64,000 nt of DNA, from assembly GCA_022925895.1 (NCBI GenBank), contig JAKSYS010000207.1:1-64000 (forward strand), read 5' to 3'. Shown piece by piece: positions 54,401 to 64,000 of this stretch. How positions within the stretch are numbered: the first letter of the stretch is position 1; every line of letters begins with the position of its first letter. Position numbers and translations under genes: made by a program. The stretch comes from Fragilaria crotonensis. Taxonomy: Eukaryota; Bacillariophyta; Fragilariophyceae; Fragilariales; Fragilariaceae. Below the pieces are notes generated by a model. The model was not told where the DNA came from, ran no database searches, and saw only the letters and a list, made by a program, of their open reading frames with translations.

Positions 54401-57400
54401 CACTCCTCAAAATCGATCGCCTCCAATCACAGATCCAACAACACAACCCAACATATGTATTTCCCTACGTCAGACCTTCCTCACATCGGACGAAATCCGG
54501 GTTCATCTCAATCAATCCTCCCGTCAACTACGAAAACTACAACGATCATCGGACACAGTCCGAAGCCGCAATCTATATGATTTGCTTGCAAAGTACAGAT
54601 CCGATTCAAACCCTAGCACAAGTGCTGACTCAACAAGACGAGCTCAGATTGTACAACGCACGATAGCAAAAGAGGATAACCAAGCTATGCACGCTCACAT
54701 TCGCACGCAGGTATCTCCCAAACTCCACTCGGGTCTCTCATACATCAACGTTCCAGTGTCCACTACCGATCCATCACTTCCTCCTTCGATTGTCCTAGCT
54801 CAAGTACGTCAAGAGGACATCATTTGGGAGAAAGTCATTGACCGCACCGCCATCGAAGCTCAAATCCTGAAGTACAATAGCGCAGCATTCCGAACAGCGG
54901 CCGAATCACCCTGTGGGCACGGCATCATCCATGACGAACTCACCTTCACAAGTCTATCATCCTCTGCTCAACACCTTCTCTCAGGATATGTCCCACCAGA
55001 ATGGCACAATGATGATACACAACTCAAGCATTCTTCTCCTCATTTGCAGTACCGGATCATGTCCGCGCACACGAAGAAATCTCCTCTGATATATCCTCTT
55101 CCGACATCGAATGGGGCATCAAGAAGTGGCGGGAATCAACCGCGACGTCTCCTTCGGGCCGTCATCTCGGCCATTACAAGGCTCTCATCACTGATCCCGT
55201 CCTGCTCGATGGTTTGACAAAATTTCTCAACATAGCTATTTCCAATGGGATATCCGTCAAGCGTTGGAGCAACGCGGTCAACGTCCTGATTGAAAAGATC
55301 CGGGCATTCCCAACATAAATCGGCTAAGAATCATTCACCTCTTCGAAGCCGACTACAACCTCTTTCTGAAGATTCAGTGGGGACACCGACTGGTCCGTCG
55401 GTCTGTTGAATTCGACTTACTCCATCCTGGTCAACATGGCTCAGTTCCATCCCGATCAACCATGGACCCGATCATGTTAACGCAACTAACCACGGATCTG
55501 TGCCGTATTCTTAAACATAATTTGGCACGATTCGACAACGACGCCAGCGCCTGTTACGATCGGATAATCGTTAACCTTGGCATGCTGGCGGCCCGCCGAT
55601 GCGGGATGCCTCTGAATGCAATCCAAACCCACGCTGAAGCACTCCAGTTCATGCAATATACCGTCAAAACTGTCCATGGTATTTCAGCCGACAACTACAG
55701 TGGCACTCCCTTTGCACCGTTGTTTGGAACCGGCCAAGGCAGCGGAGCCTCTCCCGCAGTCTGGTTATCTCTGGTGGTCATCCTCATGAACACGCTGGAT
55801 CATCTTATACCCGAACGAATGGAGTTTCAGTCCCCAGATGCGTCCATCAAACATTCCCGTCTCATTGATGCATTCGTCGACGACACCTCTCTCGGCTTTA
55901 CCGATCCGGGACTTCTAAGTCACACAGAAATGATTACTCGCATCAACCATATTGCCCAGACATGGGAAAGGCTGCTGCACTTCTCAGGCGGCTCCTTGAA
56001 TCTTTCCAAATGCTCGTGGTACATCATGTACTGGGATTGGACATCTGGCAGACCAGCACTTCGCCCCATATCACCTACCGATCCAAAGGTTCTACTCACC
56101 CGAGGGTCAGACCGCGAAACCACAACCCAGGTTAAATGCACAAGTGTCGACCAAGCGTCTCGACTTCTGGGAGTCTACCTATCACCTTCTGGCGATTTCT
56201 CGGAACAACTGAAGGTAATGAAGACAAAAGCCGACAACTATGCAACTCGGCTTCGTTCTCCACGACTCACGGCTCAAGACATCCGAGTCTTCCACAAAAC
56301 TACGTATACACCAGCCATGCGATACTCACTTGCTGCATTGGCAGTCGATGAGGAAGAACTTGGGTCAGTACAATCCAAAGTTTTAGCGGCAATGCTGCAA
56401 GGGATGGGAGTGTCCTCCAAATTGCCCACAGCAATAAGACACGCCCCACTTGACATGGGAGGGATAGAGCTGCTTGATCTCCGAACCGAAATGGGGATAG
56501 CATCTCTGCGCCTAATCAGAAACTCAGTGTTCGCCAACTCAGAAGTCGGCAAGATGATCGTGATGAACGTCCAATACTCCCAACTCGAAGCTGGCACTGG
56601 ATACAACATCCTTGAAAAACCATCCCAGCATGTTTCCTACTTAACTCCCACATGGATCACATCAGTCCGACAATTCATCAGCAACCACGCGATCACTATC
56701 ACCTTCACTGAGCAACTCCTCCCTGCTCTACGCACCACACGCGACAAGTATATTATGGATCCCAACCATCTACACCGATACTCTCTTGCGCAACAGCACG
56801 ACATAAACCTGGTACGGATATACCTGCAGGCCACGACACTCTCTGATATGTCTGCCGGGACGGATGGACGAACGATATGTACCTCATACGCCAAAGGCAT
56901 CCGACCCAGTGACTTCAAACATAGCTCGACATGGCCTCGTCAAGCAACACCAAGTTTAAAACAGCAGCGTCTCTGGACCTCATACATCACAACGTCGTAC
57001 ATCAGGTATCATCCCTACTGGGAGGAACCAATGGGGGCATTCCTTCCGAAGACCGGGACCACCCACAAGACATCAATCGATCCCCTTCATACCCCCAACG
57101 AGGCGACGTCATACTCTTCCCTTCGCAAGTTTCTGAAGGCGATTCCCCGATTCTACAGCCGTCTCCTGTCACATTACGAGCAAAAAGCAACTGATCTTCA
57201 GGTCTGGCAAGCATTCCGATCAAAAAAACGACTCGAAATCGTAACCGATGGGAGTCTCGAGTCCCACACCACGGGAACCTTTGGGTGGAAATTGATGACT
57301 CCAAAGGACGTAACGCTGTACCAGGGAACCGGACCGGTGGATGGACCTCCCGAAATCTCCAGCTCCACGAGGAGCGAGCTCGGTGGCTTTGCTGCTCCCC

Positions 57401-57600
57401 TCTTGCTTATTGCAGCTGTTGCACGATTCTGGGGGTTGCGGCACCGTTGCCGATACCGATGGATCGTTGACAGCCAGTGTGCCATCACAAAAGTCAAGCT
57501 AGTGACATTTCGCGGTTCCAAACCACGTCGCCAACTCAATAACGTTGATTACCTGTCTCTGATTGCATCTCTCCACAATGAACTTCGAGCTCCACGACCA
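54401..57600 (+). pseudogene. LINE ORF2: reverse transcriptase and RNase H
   Basis: The linker and RT fingers are in changing frames from 54.4 to 55.46 kb, with at least two frameshifts and a stop near 55,318. Examples are KWRESTATSPSGRHLGHYKA and RIIHLFEADYNLFLKIQWGH. From 55462 the palm is open: LARFDNDASACYDRIIVNLG, GTGQGSGASPAVWL and the catalytic AFVDDTSLGFTD near 55,880. RNase H follows with EIVTDGSLESHTTGTFGW, SSTRSELGGFAAPL and WIVDSQCAIT, the three acidic residues. The frame shifts near 57,600. Confidence 0.88.
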
Positions 57601-58845
57601 TCACCTGGGTCAAAGTCACCAGGACCAGACAACAAGTTACTCCAACCTTCCCGCGACGCCCGCAACAACGTCGATGTCGACGCTCTTGCTGCTACACATT
57701 CCAATATGAAACGCACCAAGCCCATTCAACATATTCCACACCTACCCATACTCCGAGTAACAATGACAGCCGGGGCATACGACTCGTAGGAAATTATGAT
57801 GAATATCTTCGGTTCCACATCAACGGATCACAACTTCGAGTATACATGCAGGATCGGTTCAAATGGACCAACAGCACATGGGACATCATTGATCACGTGC
57901 ATTTCGGAAAACACTTCCGATCTCTGAGCTCCCGTCAACAAGTCACCCATATGAAATATGTGCACAACCAACAGCCTCTGGGATACAGACTCTTGCACCG
58001 CGCCGCCATTAAGTCTCCGACAATCGCTCTTTGTCCATGCTGTTCCACTGAGGTTGAGACGCAAACACATTTTCTCCTCTGCCCTGATCACCCCTCACGC
58101 AAGCTCCTCCTCAAGACGTTCACAAAGTTCCTGCATGCTCTTGGCCCACACTCCATATACTACGTGTTCACAGCAGCCATCAACCACTGGTTCACCGACA
58201 GCAATGTACCATTTGAGGCAGATCTTCGCGGACTCCCTGCGCATATGCACGCTACGATACACAAAGCACTTCACGAACAATCCTCATCGGATGGGAACCA
58301 GCAGTTAAGGGTTTCTTAAGCTCAACATGGCACTCACTCGCATCTCTCCACATGGACAATCCGCTTTTAAATAACTGGGTACTCGGCACACAAACCATGC
58401 GAGATATCCTCAAGGCTCTTCACTCTTTGACAAGCGACCTCTGAAAGCGCGCAATTCGGTCATACACGACAAAGACCACCACGAAAAGGCCACGCGACGT
58501 ACAGCCGAGCAAGTGGAAATCCAACATTACTACGACAACCGCCATCTCCTTCCTACCGTCGATCAACACTACTGCGACCGGCCCATCAACACCATATTAA
58601 ATTCCACCCAGTCTGTTCGCCGTAGGTGGCTTCGACAAGTCCACCGTTCTCGAGCCACTAGACTACACGACAATGCTCTTCAACAGACGGTTACTCAATA
58701 TTTCCCAAGACGAACTATCAGTACGACTAACCCGGTGCCAGGACAAGCCATAACACAGCCGGCAGCCATGCATCCTGATCCACTACCACCAGCGGCACCT
58801 CCCCCATCTCAGATGTCCATCCTTCGGTATTTCACTTTACGATAA
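57601..58845 (+). pseudogene. LINE ORF2: C-terminal Cys/His cluster and tail with PIP-like motifs
   Basis: After the shift the protein continues RGIRLVGNYDEYLRFHINGS and HVHFGKHFRSLSSRQQ. It then has the zinc-type cluster CPCCSTEVETQTHFLLCP seen at the end of many LINE proteins. A further frame change near 58,300 leads to a basic tail (VRRRWLRQVHRSRATRLHDN). The tail holds QQTVTQYF (58681-58704) and QMSILRYF (58810-58833), the latter four residues from the stop. Both fit the PIP-box pattern Q-x-x-aliphatic-x-x-aromatic-aromatic. Confidence 0.7.
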
Positions 58846-58964
58846 GTCAGATACTTCCAGCTCTACGCCAGTCTGAAATATGATCTGGCCAAGACAGGGT
58901 ACAAAGTTAGTTGCTGCGAAAGCTTCTAGTATGTTGATAACCTTTATAATTTGTTCTTTCTCTC
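58846..58964 (+). other. LINE 3' untranslated region
   Basis: About 120 bp from the ORF2 stop to the target duplication, AT-rich near the end, without poly(A). The minus-strand frame across it is only read-through of Copia-E pol. Confidence 0.6.
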
Positions 58965-58981
58965 TCACGATCCTCATTTCC
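58965..58981. repeat. LINE target-site duplication, right
   Basis: TCACGATCCTCATTTCC, exact copy of 49883-49899. It codes EMRIV of Copia-E pol. Confidence 0.95.
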
Positions 58982-61330
58982 TTCTCAATGGCATCGCGCC
59001 AAAAGGTAGTCCCCGTTCTGCGATCGATCGTTAGCGCCTCCGCCACTGTCTTTGGCAGTTCGACGCCATACTTGTGTGACCGCAGCCAATACTTGGTTGA
59101 CTTAACCTTCTTGATAACACGATCCCGCCGACGCAATACATCTTGCACCCACCAAGCGAATGCAGGTTCTTCTGCAATCTTGTTGGCGACTGCGTACTCC
59201 GCCACGTCGACAGGATTCGCTTCTTTCAAGTCCTTTAACGGAATCCAATCCGTACTGCCATCCTTCCAAGAGACCAAGAGTTTCCAACCCCTTGTCGTCA
59301 ACTTGGGACGACGCTGCCCATGGCGGTTCACAATGAAACCGTCGTCCTTTGACAGTGCCGATCCATCTTTCTTGTGGTCGGTGATCTCTTGCAAAATGGC
59401 GAAGTGGCGACCCTCATCGTCCACCTGTGAATATAAGTTCTCGGCAATCACATTCGCGGCATATGTCGCAGTCAACCCATCTGGAAACTCAACCTGGTAC
59501 TCCCGGGTGTCCAAGATAGGATTCGAGTGCCGCATGCCAAGTGGATTACCGTCCCTCCCGTGCATCCGACCAACAACCTTCGCGCGTACCACGTCTTCGC
59601 CACGTGGCAGGAGCACGCTTGCCGAAATAAACTCGTCCATCGACTCAGGCGTGTAGTCGTCTGCCTCCTTCCTGGTGGCTGACTCTGGTTCGAGCGGTTC
59701 GAGGTCGTCTTCCGCATCTCGTTCCGCCTCCTGAACTTCCTCGATCGACGGGAACAACCCGTCGAAGTCGTCATCAACCTCCGATTGGCGTTTACTGTCG
59801 CCGATCTTTTCTTGCACATGTTCGTCGAAGCGTTCCTTTGCGTCGATCGTGTGCTGCATTCGCTCGATCTCGTCCCCGATCAGAAAGACCGTTGACCTTG
59901 CGATTGGGCGGCAGGAGATCGGCAATACCCAATGGCAGTTGCCACTCCCAATTCCTCTTGCTGGACCCAACCATCGACCAAGCTTCACCTCTCCGTCATG
60001 ATCCATGTAATGTACCCATTGGTACCAACTGAACTGGACGTACATCGAGATGTCGGGCGTGTCTCCATCCACCCTCTCCGCCGGAACACGACCATTTAAA
60101 ACCGGCGTATCGTGCGCCGTCAGTCGCCTCGTCCCAGCGTACCATTCGCCGCAGAAGCACCAAGTCCGCTTCGGCGATCCTCCAGACTGCATGAACCGTC
60201 GAATTCCACGTTTGATAGCGCGAATGGAACTCTCCGCCTTGTTCTGCCACGGACTATAAGGCTCCGTCAGCGTCTGGCGGATCTGGTAGTCCCGGACGAC
60301 GTCCTGCCAGTGCCTTGTTCTCTGCTCCAAGGCGCCATCCAAAATCAGCCAAGAACCCGGAACCCCAGACTCTTGGATGAAGCCGAGTAGTCCCCGTGAG
60401 GCGTCCGCCTTCGACTTCAAAGGGTAGAACTCGTCGTACCCGTACCCGTCCGTGAAAACTTGGGCACAGGTATATCCACGCAACGAAGTCGTCGGAGAGA
60501 ACATCGTATCCGTATAAAACTTCCCCGACAATCTTGGATAACGTATCGCCTGCTGCCTTGTCTTGAATCGCCGCGACACTGGATGCACATACTTCCTCAC
60601 TCCGACTTGCGTCGTAACCTCCAGCGTTCGCTTCGCGGTCTCCAATCCCAATCCCCAACGCTTCGCCAGAACCTCCTTCGTGATAACGGAATCCGGTGAC
60701 GACGTCGCCACTGCATAAAGCTCATGCTCCGAACCGATCATGCAGATCCCATCTCCTCTCAAGTCGCCGCCTGAGACTTGCACCATTTCCTCGAGTCGCT
60801 CCGCCAATAAGCCGTCGTCTGCACTTGCGACAGCCAAAATTTCCCTCGGAGCCATCAAACTCATCACTTCGTGCAGGTTTCCCCGCGTTCCTGTCCCCGA
60901 AAGCTGCATCGTGGTGTTGACCATAGAAACATTGAAATCGCTTTGCTCGCGGAGTTGGTTCTCAGCCTGACGAAAGTGTGGTGATCTAGGATCCCACGCC
61001 GCATCAGACGTCATTTCCAGCCGCGTACAGTTGGCAATCTCATCGTCAGTTGGTCTTCTTGAAGTAAAATACGAGACCACGCCCTCCATCTCCAAGGGAA
61101 TCCTCAGCTTCGAATCCGGGAAGGATATATCGTGCGGTGAGTCAGCATCAAATTGCTGAGGAGTATCACAAACAGAAAGCCCAAAGACTCTTAGTTGATT
61201 GGGACAAAGGAGTGACACAGGTAACCATTCTCCTAAGAATAAACATTCGTTGAAGATCAACAAATATGTCTCCCCATCGGTCGGGCAATCATACGCCATT
61301 GCTGACGACACAAGTGGACATTGAAGATTG
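58965..61330 (-). CDS. Copia-E integrase and linker (5' part of pol)
   Basis: Open frame on the minus strand. It begins with the pre-integrase block LVSSAMAYDCPTDGETYLLI and LLCPNQLRVFGL. The integrase core has KFYTDTMFSPTTSLRG, LILDGALEQRTRHW and QNKAESSIRAIKRGIRRF, giving D, D and E. After LGRWLGPARGIGSGN comes an acidic linker with two DD/EE tracts and then the WKDGSTDWIPLKDLKEANPV module, which resembles a chromodomain. It ends in FWRDAIEKEMRIV, where the LINE interrupts. No internal stop or frameshift. Upstream gag and protease are absent. Confidence 0.9.
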
Positions 61331-63200
61331 TCCTGTGGCAGATGTACCACTCACAGAGATATATGACACCGGAAATGCGACATTAATTGATGACTACCTT
61401 TCTGTGTTGAAGAGATACGTTGTCCAGCAGATCGAAGACACCATTTGGTTGGATGACCAATCAACCACTCCGCTCTTTGATGCTGGCTTCCCAATTTTTC
61501 ATCGGAAGGCAGATGGTGCGGTTCAGTCACTACGCAGGCCAGCACTACAACGCCTGATCGATCAAACTATTCGGAATCGCCCAAATGTTACTGACCTCGT
61601 CCGCGTCGAGATCTTGATTCGTTTCCAGATTCCCATCTCAAAGCTCCCACGTCAATCGCGTTCCCCACCCACTATTCCTTCCGTGGTCGGGGGTTTGAAC
61701 GACGACGAAAGTGATCATCGAGAATCCCAGACGGGAGTCTCTGGACTTCAATCATCCGCTCCGCAAGACAACCCGGCGCCCACAGCAAACAGAAGTCCAA
61801 ATGAAACCGATCTACAATTCATTGGACCTCCACTCCTCGACGACGCCACGGGCCCCCCAGACGAGACTACGGAACGGACGAACACCGCAGGGTCCAACTT
61901 TCGAGGAATGCCCATCAACATTCCCGAACCTGCGAACAGGGCCCGGCCTCGCTTCGACGACGAGATGTCATATCACACCGGACAAGTTGGGCGCCCAGGG
62001 TATCGCGACACCACCGAACCTCGCGGACCACGTGGTCGACTAGCTTTCCAAGCGGAAGACGGCGGTACTCCTCGAACTCAGTTCACCCATGCTTCCGGAC
62101 ACACTGCAAATTCGCATGCGCCGATCACGCATGGGGCCGAGTCTTTTGAGGACTACATGCAACAGTTCATGTCCTCCGAAGTCAAGTACAAAGATTTTCG
62201 CAAAACTGTTGTTCAGAAATATGACTCTTCGCGCCAAGATTCTTTCGTCCACTGGTATAAACTATTCTGTGCAACTTGCCTGCAGTGGGGTCTATGGTGT
62301 CCGCCATACGAATCTGTGGAACCAGACAACATCCACGGTTGTTGGTGGTCCCTGCTCCCTGCATCAGTCCGAACCCAAGAAGCGTTCATGTCTGCATTGC
62401 TATACGGCGTCTTGTCTCAAGACACCGTCTTCCCAGTCGGCAGCCGAGAGCATAGCGCAGTTCAAGGTTGCACCGCAAACGCTGGATACGACGCCTTGTC
62501 GAACGAGATCGCCGCACTGGTCGAACAGAAGATGCCCTTCCGTTTCATCTCACCATGTCGCAGCTTGCCACGACTTTCGTTCAATACTCCATTGAGATCG
62601 GACGCGACGTCACGGCACCACCTCCGTCCAACACAAGGGACCGTTATTCGTCATCGACCCCCATCATACGTCGCATCGAAGCCGCTCCTTTGTCCGCTGA
62701 CGCCCTTTCAGGGACACCCAATTCGTTGGGCGAACAAGATATGGATCTTCTCGTCCGCGCCATGTCACACAATCAGGCCGCATCTGCTGCCTGTATCGGG
62801 TGTAATCAACCAGGGCACACGCTGACGGACTGTAATCGCTTTGTAGATTACATTGTTGCCGAAAGTCTCGGACAACGACACCCGCAGTTGAAACATCAGG
62901 TCACCGCCGCCCACTCCCAGTTCCGGAGTCGCATCAACATGCGTAACGCCGATGGCCGCCCTCCTGCCGCACTCGCGCGTTCCGTTCGCAGCATTGTCAC
63001 TCATGCGGCGTCCACCACGTTGGCAACCAATGACGATGCAGACGCATCTTCATATCCCAGCGGTACTGGCTCATCGCAACCCACTGACGTCGATGACGAC
63101 AAGCCTCCCGACGGATATCAACTCAACGCTCTACGTGGTTCCTTCCCTGCTTCATCCGAGGACTTCGAGATGTGTTTCGTCGATGCCGACCCGAGATCAT
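61331..63200 (+). pseudogene. Copia-F gag, truncated and internally deleted
   Basis: The 61266-62825 frame carries a helical head, a disordered Pro/Thr-rich region and the capsid block SFEDYMQQFMSSEVKYKDFR, then YDSSRQDSFVHWYKLFCAT and CLQWGLWCPPYESVEPDNIH. After NAGYDAL the homologous text jumps to RRLVERDRRTGRTEDALPFH in another frame (62468-63679). From memory of relatives, about a hundred codons are missing there. The zinc knuckle is CIGCNQPGHTLTDC (62,79x-62,83x). The first 20 residues of the long frame before 61,330 belong to Copia-E on the other strand and are not gag. Confidence 0.8.
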
Positions 63201-63912
63201 GTATCCTTCCTGATGTCTTGCTACCGTTCTTCAAGTCCGTCTGTAGCAACGCACTCCCATTTCATACACCGGGAGACGTACTCGCGATTGACTCCACCAG
63301 CTTCCTGTTTCGCCGCCTCTCCGAAACATATGATCCCGAATCTCGCGCCGTCTTCGCACACGCCGATAATGGATCCATGGCCTGTACGACAAGCAATGCC
63401 TCCCTTCTCTTCTCGTACCGCCCCCTGTCCAGCACGAGCTCCAAGGTCCGCCTCTTTGATGCTGGAAGCCATTCGCATCATCCTGATGGTGTCGATTCCT
63501 CTGCCTTCCTGCTGCTCTTGTTCCGTCCCTCGCTGACAATGTCTCCTCGGATCTGGTCTCCACATCCACCACGCCATGCCGTGTGTTCGTACACACGTAC
63601 CACACCGCCTCCATCCCTGGCGTCATCATCAGTCACTGCGCGATCGCCAAACAGTTCGCTTCCGATGGCTACAGCATGACCAGTTCTGAAGACCGCGTCG
63701 GTATGATCCGCTTCCCTCATCGAACTCCGTCCGCCGCTACAGAGGATATATGCACCCGCCTCCAACCTACTCGTCTCCTTGGTGGTCTCACCTTCACCGA
63801 TTCCTTGTCGCTCCCCTCGCCGGCTGATCGCCTTGCACCCTTGCCCGGCGGGTCCGACCGTTTCATTGTTCGATCGTTGCTCACCGCCACTCCTGAGGCC
63901 CCGACGCCGTGA
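63201..63912 (+). pseudogene. Copia-F protease region, frameshifted
   Basis: FAHADNGSMACTTSNASLLF and VRLFDAGSHSHHPDGVDSS form the protease-like block; the usual DSGA is DNGS. Near 63,560 the text moves to another frame as VFVHTYHTASIPGVIISHCA and IAKQFASDGYSMTSSEDRVG, then GGLTFTDSLSLPSP, with a stop at 63910-63912. Sequence to 64000 continues without a clear frame. Confidence 0.75.
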
Positions 63913-64000
63913 TACTTTCCGGCCCTGAACATGCAACCTGATCCACATCCCATCTCCATGTATCCCGAGTTCCATGACGATACCTCCCCATCCATGCAGG

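Larger units (their letters stand above)
49900..58964 (+). mobile_element. LINE-type non-LTR retrotransposon with two ORFs and RNase H
   Basis: 9,065 bp inserted in Copia-E pol. ORF1 (49995-52940) and ORF2 (52940-58845) overlap at TAATG. ORF2 order is apurinic-type endonuclease, RT, RNase H, Cys/His cluster, and a tail with two PIP-like motifs. There is no poly(A) tail; the 3' end is ATAACCTTTATAATTTG-type sequence. The RT wording (FDNDASACYDRI, GTGQGSGASPAVWL) is common in diatom LINEs. The exact clade is not assigned. Several frameshifts in both ORFs make the copy inactive even though its target duplication is perfect. Confidence 0.9.
48291..61330 (-). mobile_element. Copia-E: Ty1/copia element split by a LINE
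   Basis: Minus-strand pol of the same clade as Copia-A: pre-integrase, integrase, chromodomain-like module (58965-61330), then RT and RNase H (48291-49899). Between them lies a 9,065-bp LINE flanked by a 17-bp duplication. With the LINE and one duplicate removed, pol is a single open frame of about 1,300 codons. Gag and protease are missing; sequence identity to the clade stops near 61,330 where Copia-F begins. Confidence 0.88.
61331..64000 (+). mobile_element. Copia-F: 5'-truncated Ty1/copia element running off the window
   Basis: Plus-strand gag with zinc knuckle and start of protease of a fourth copia family. Its 5' end abuts Copia-E near 61,330 with no LTR, primer site or start codon at the junction. 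The gag has an internal deletion with frame change near 62,490 and another frame change near 63,500-63,590. RT lies outside the window. Confidence 0.85.

Noticed and set aside
61266-61330. N-terminal 20 residues of the long Copia-F gag frame
   Set aside because: These bases code for conserved Copia-E pol on the other strand, so the frame only happens to stay open there.

Overview
The window looks like nuclear DNA of a diatom or a close stramenopile relative. Two genes look like ordinary host genes: a type II membrane glycosyltransferase-like protein (6122-7327, minus) and a membrane-anchored FkbM-type methyltransferase (37405-38316, plus). Nearly everything else is transposable elements: six Ty1/copia elements of several distinct families, one LINE, one large Plavaka-like DNA transposon, one piggyBac-like transposon and one tRNA-derived SINE. 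No rRNA, functional tRNA, CRISPR array or bacterial operon is visible.

Layout. 1-4.8 kb: broken Copia-A (minus). 6.1-7.3 kb: glycosyltransferase-like gene. 7.646-35.918 kb: a three-level nest. The outermost element, Copia-B (plus, 904-bp LTRs), is interrupted at 10,610-26,900 by Copia-C (minus, two 317-bp LTRs that I read as identical). Copia-C is interrupted at 11,100-21,065 by a Plavaka-like transposon with 21-bp inverted ends. At both junctions, removing the insert and one target-site copy restores the interrupted reading frame, so order and boundaries are well supported. 35.9-37.4 kb: intergenic DNA with a perfect 33-bp inverted repeat and short repeats. 37.4-38.3 kb: methyltransferase gene. 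38.68-41.39 kb: piggyBac-like element with two in-frame stops, inside a palindrome. 41.6-41.8 kb: SINE with 16-bp target duplications. 41.8-47.95 kb: Copia-D (minus), same family as Copia-B. 48.0-61.3 kb: Copia-E (minus), with an open pol frame split by a 9-kb LINE (49,900-58,964, plus) flanked by 17-bp target duplications. 61.3-64.0 kb: 5'-truncated Copia-F (plus), running off the window.

How the genes work together. The Plavaka-like element carries three gene units: a zinc-finger DDE transposase, a divergent gene whose C-terminal part looks like a 2-oxoglutarate/Fe(II) dioxygenase, and a lysine- and acid-rich protein of unknown function. Transposase and dioxygenase gene are frameshifted and the third has one stop codon, although the element sits in a very young copia copy, which suggests mobilisation in trans. 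Copia-B is about 12 kb without its insert. It has an extra reading frame starting inside the LTR and ending near a PCNA-interacting (PIP-box) motif, and a very long region in front of gag. Copia-C has an intact gag, a single UGA, then an intact pol frame (split only by the transposon), and a primer site that resembles the D-arm of initiator tRNA-Met.

Limits. All product names come from motifs read by eye. Truncation points at about 4.8, 47.95 and 61.33 kb are approximate. Where a frame is broken I describe the break and do not assume a sequencing error.
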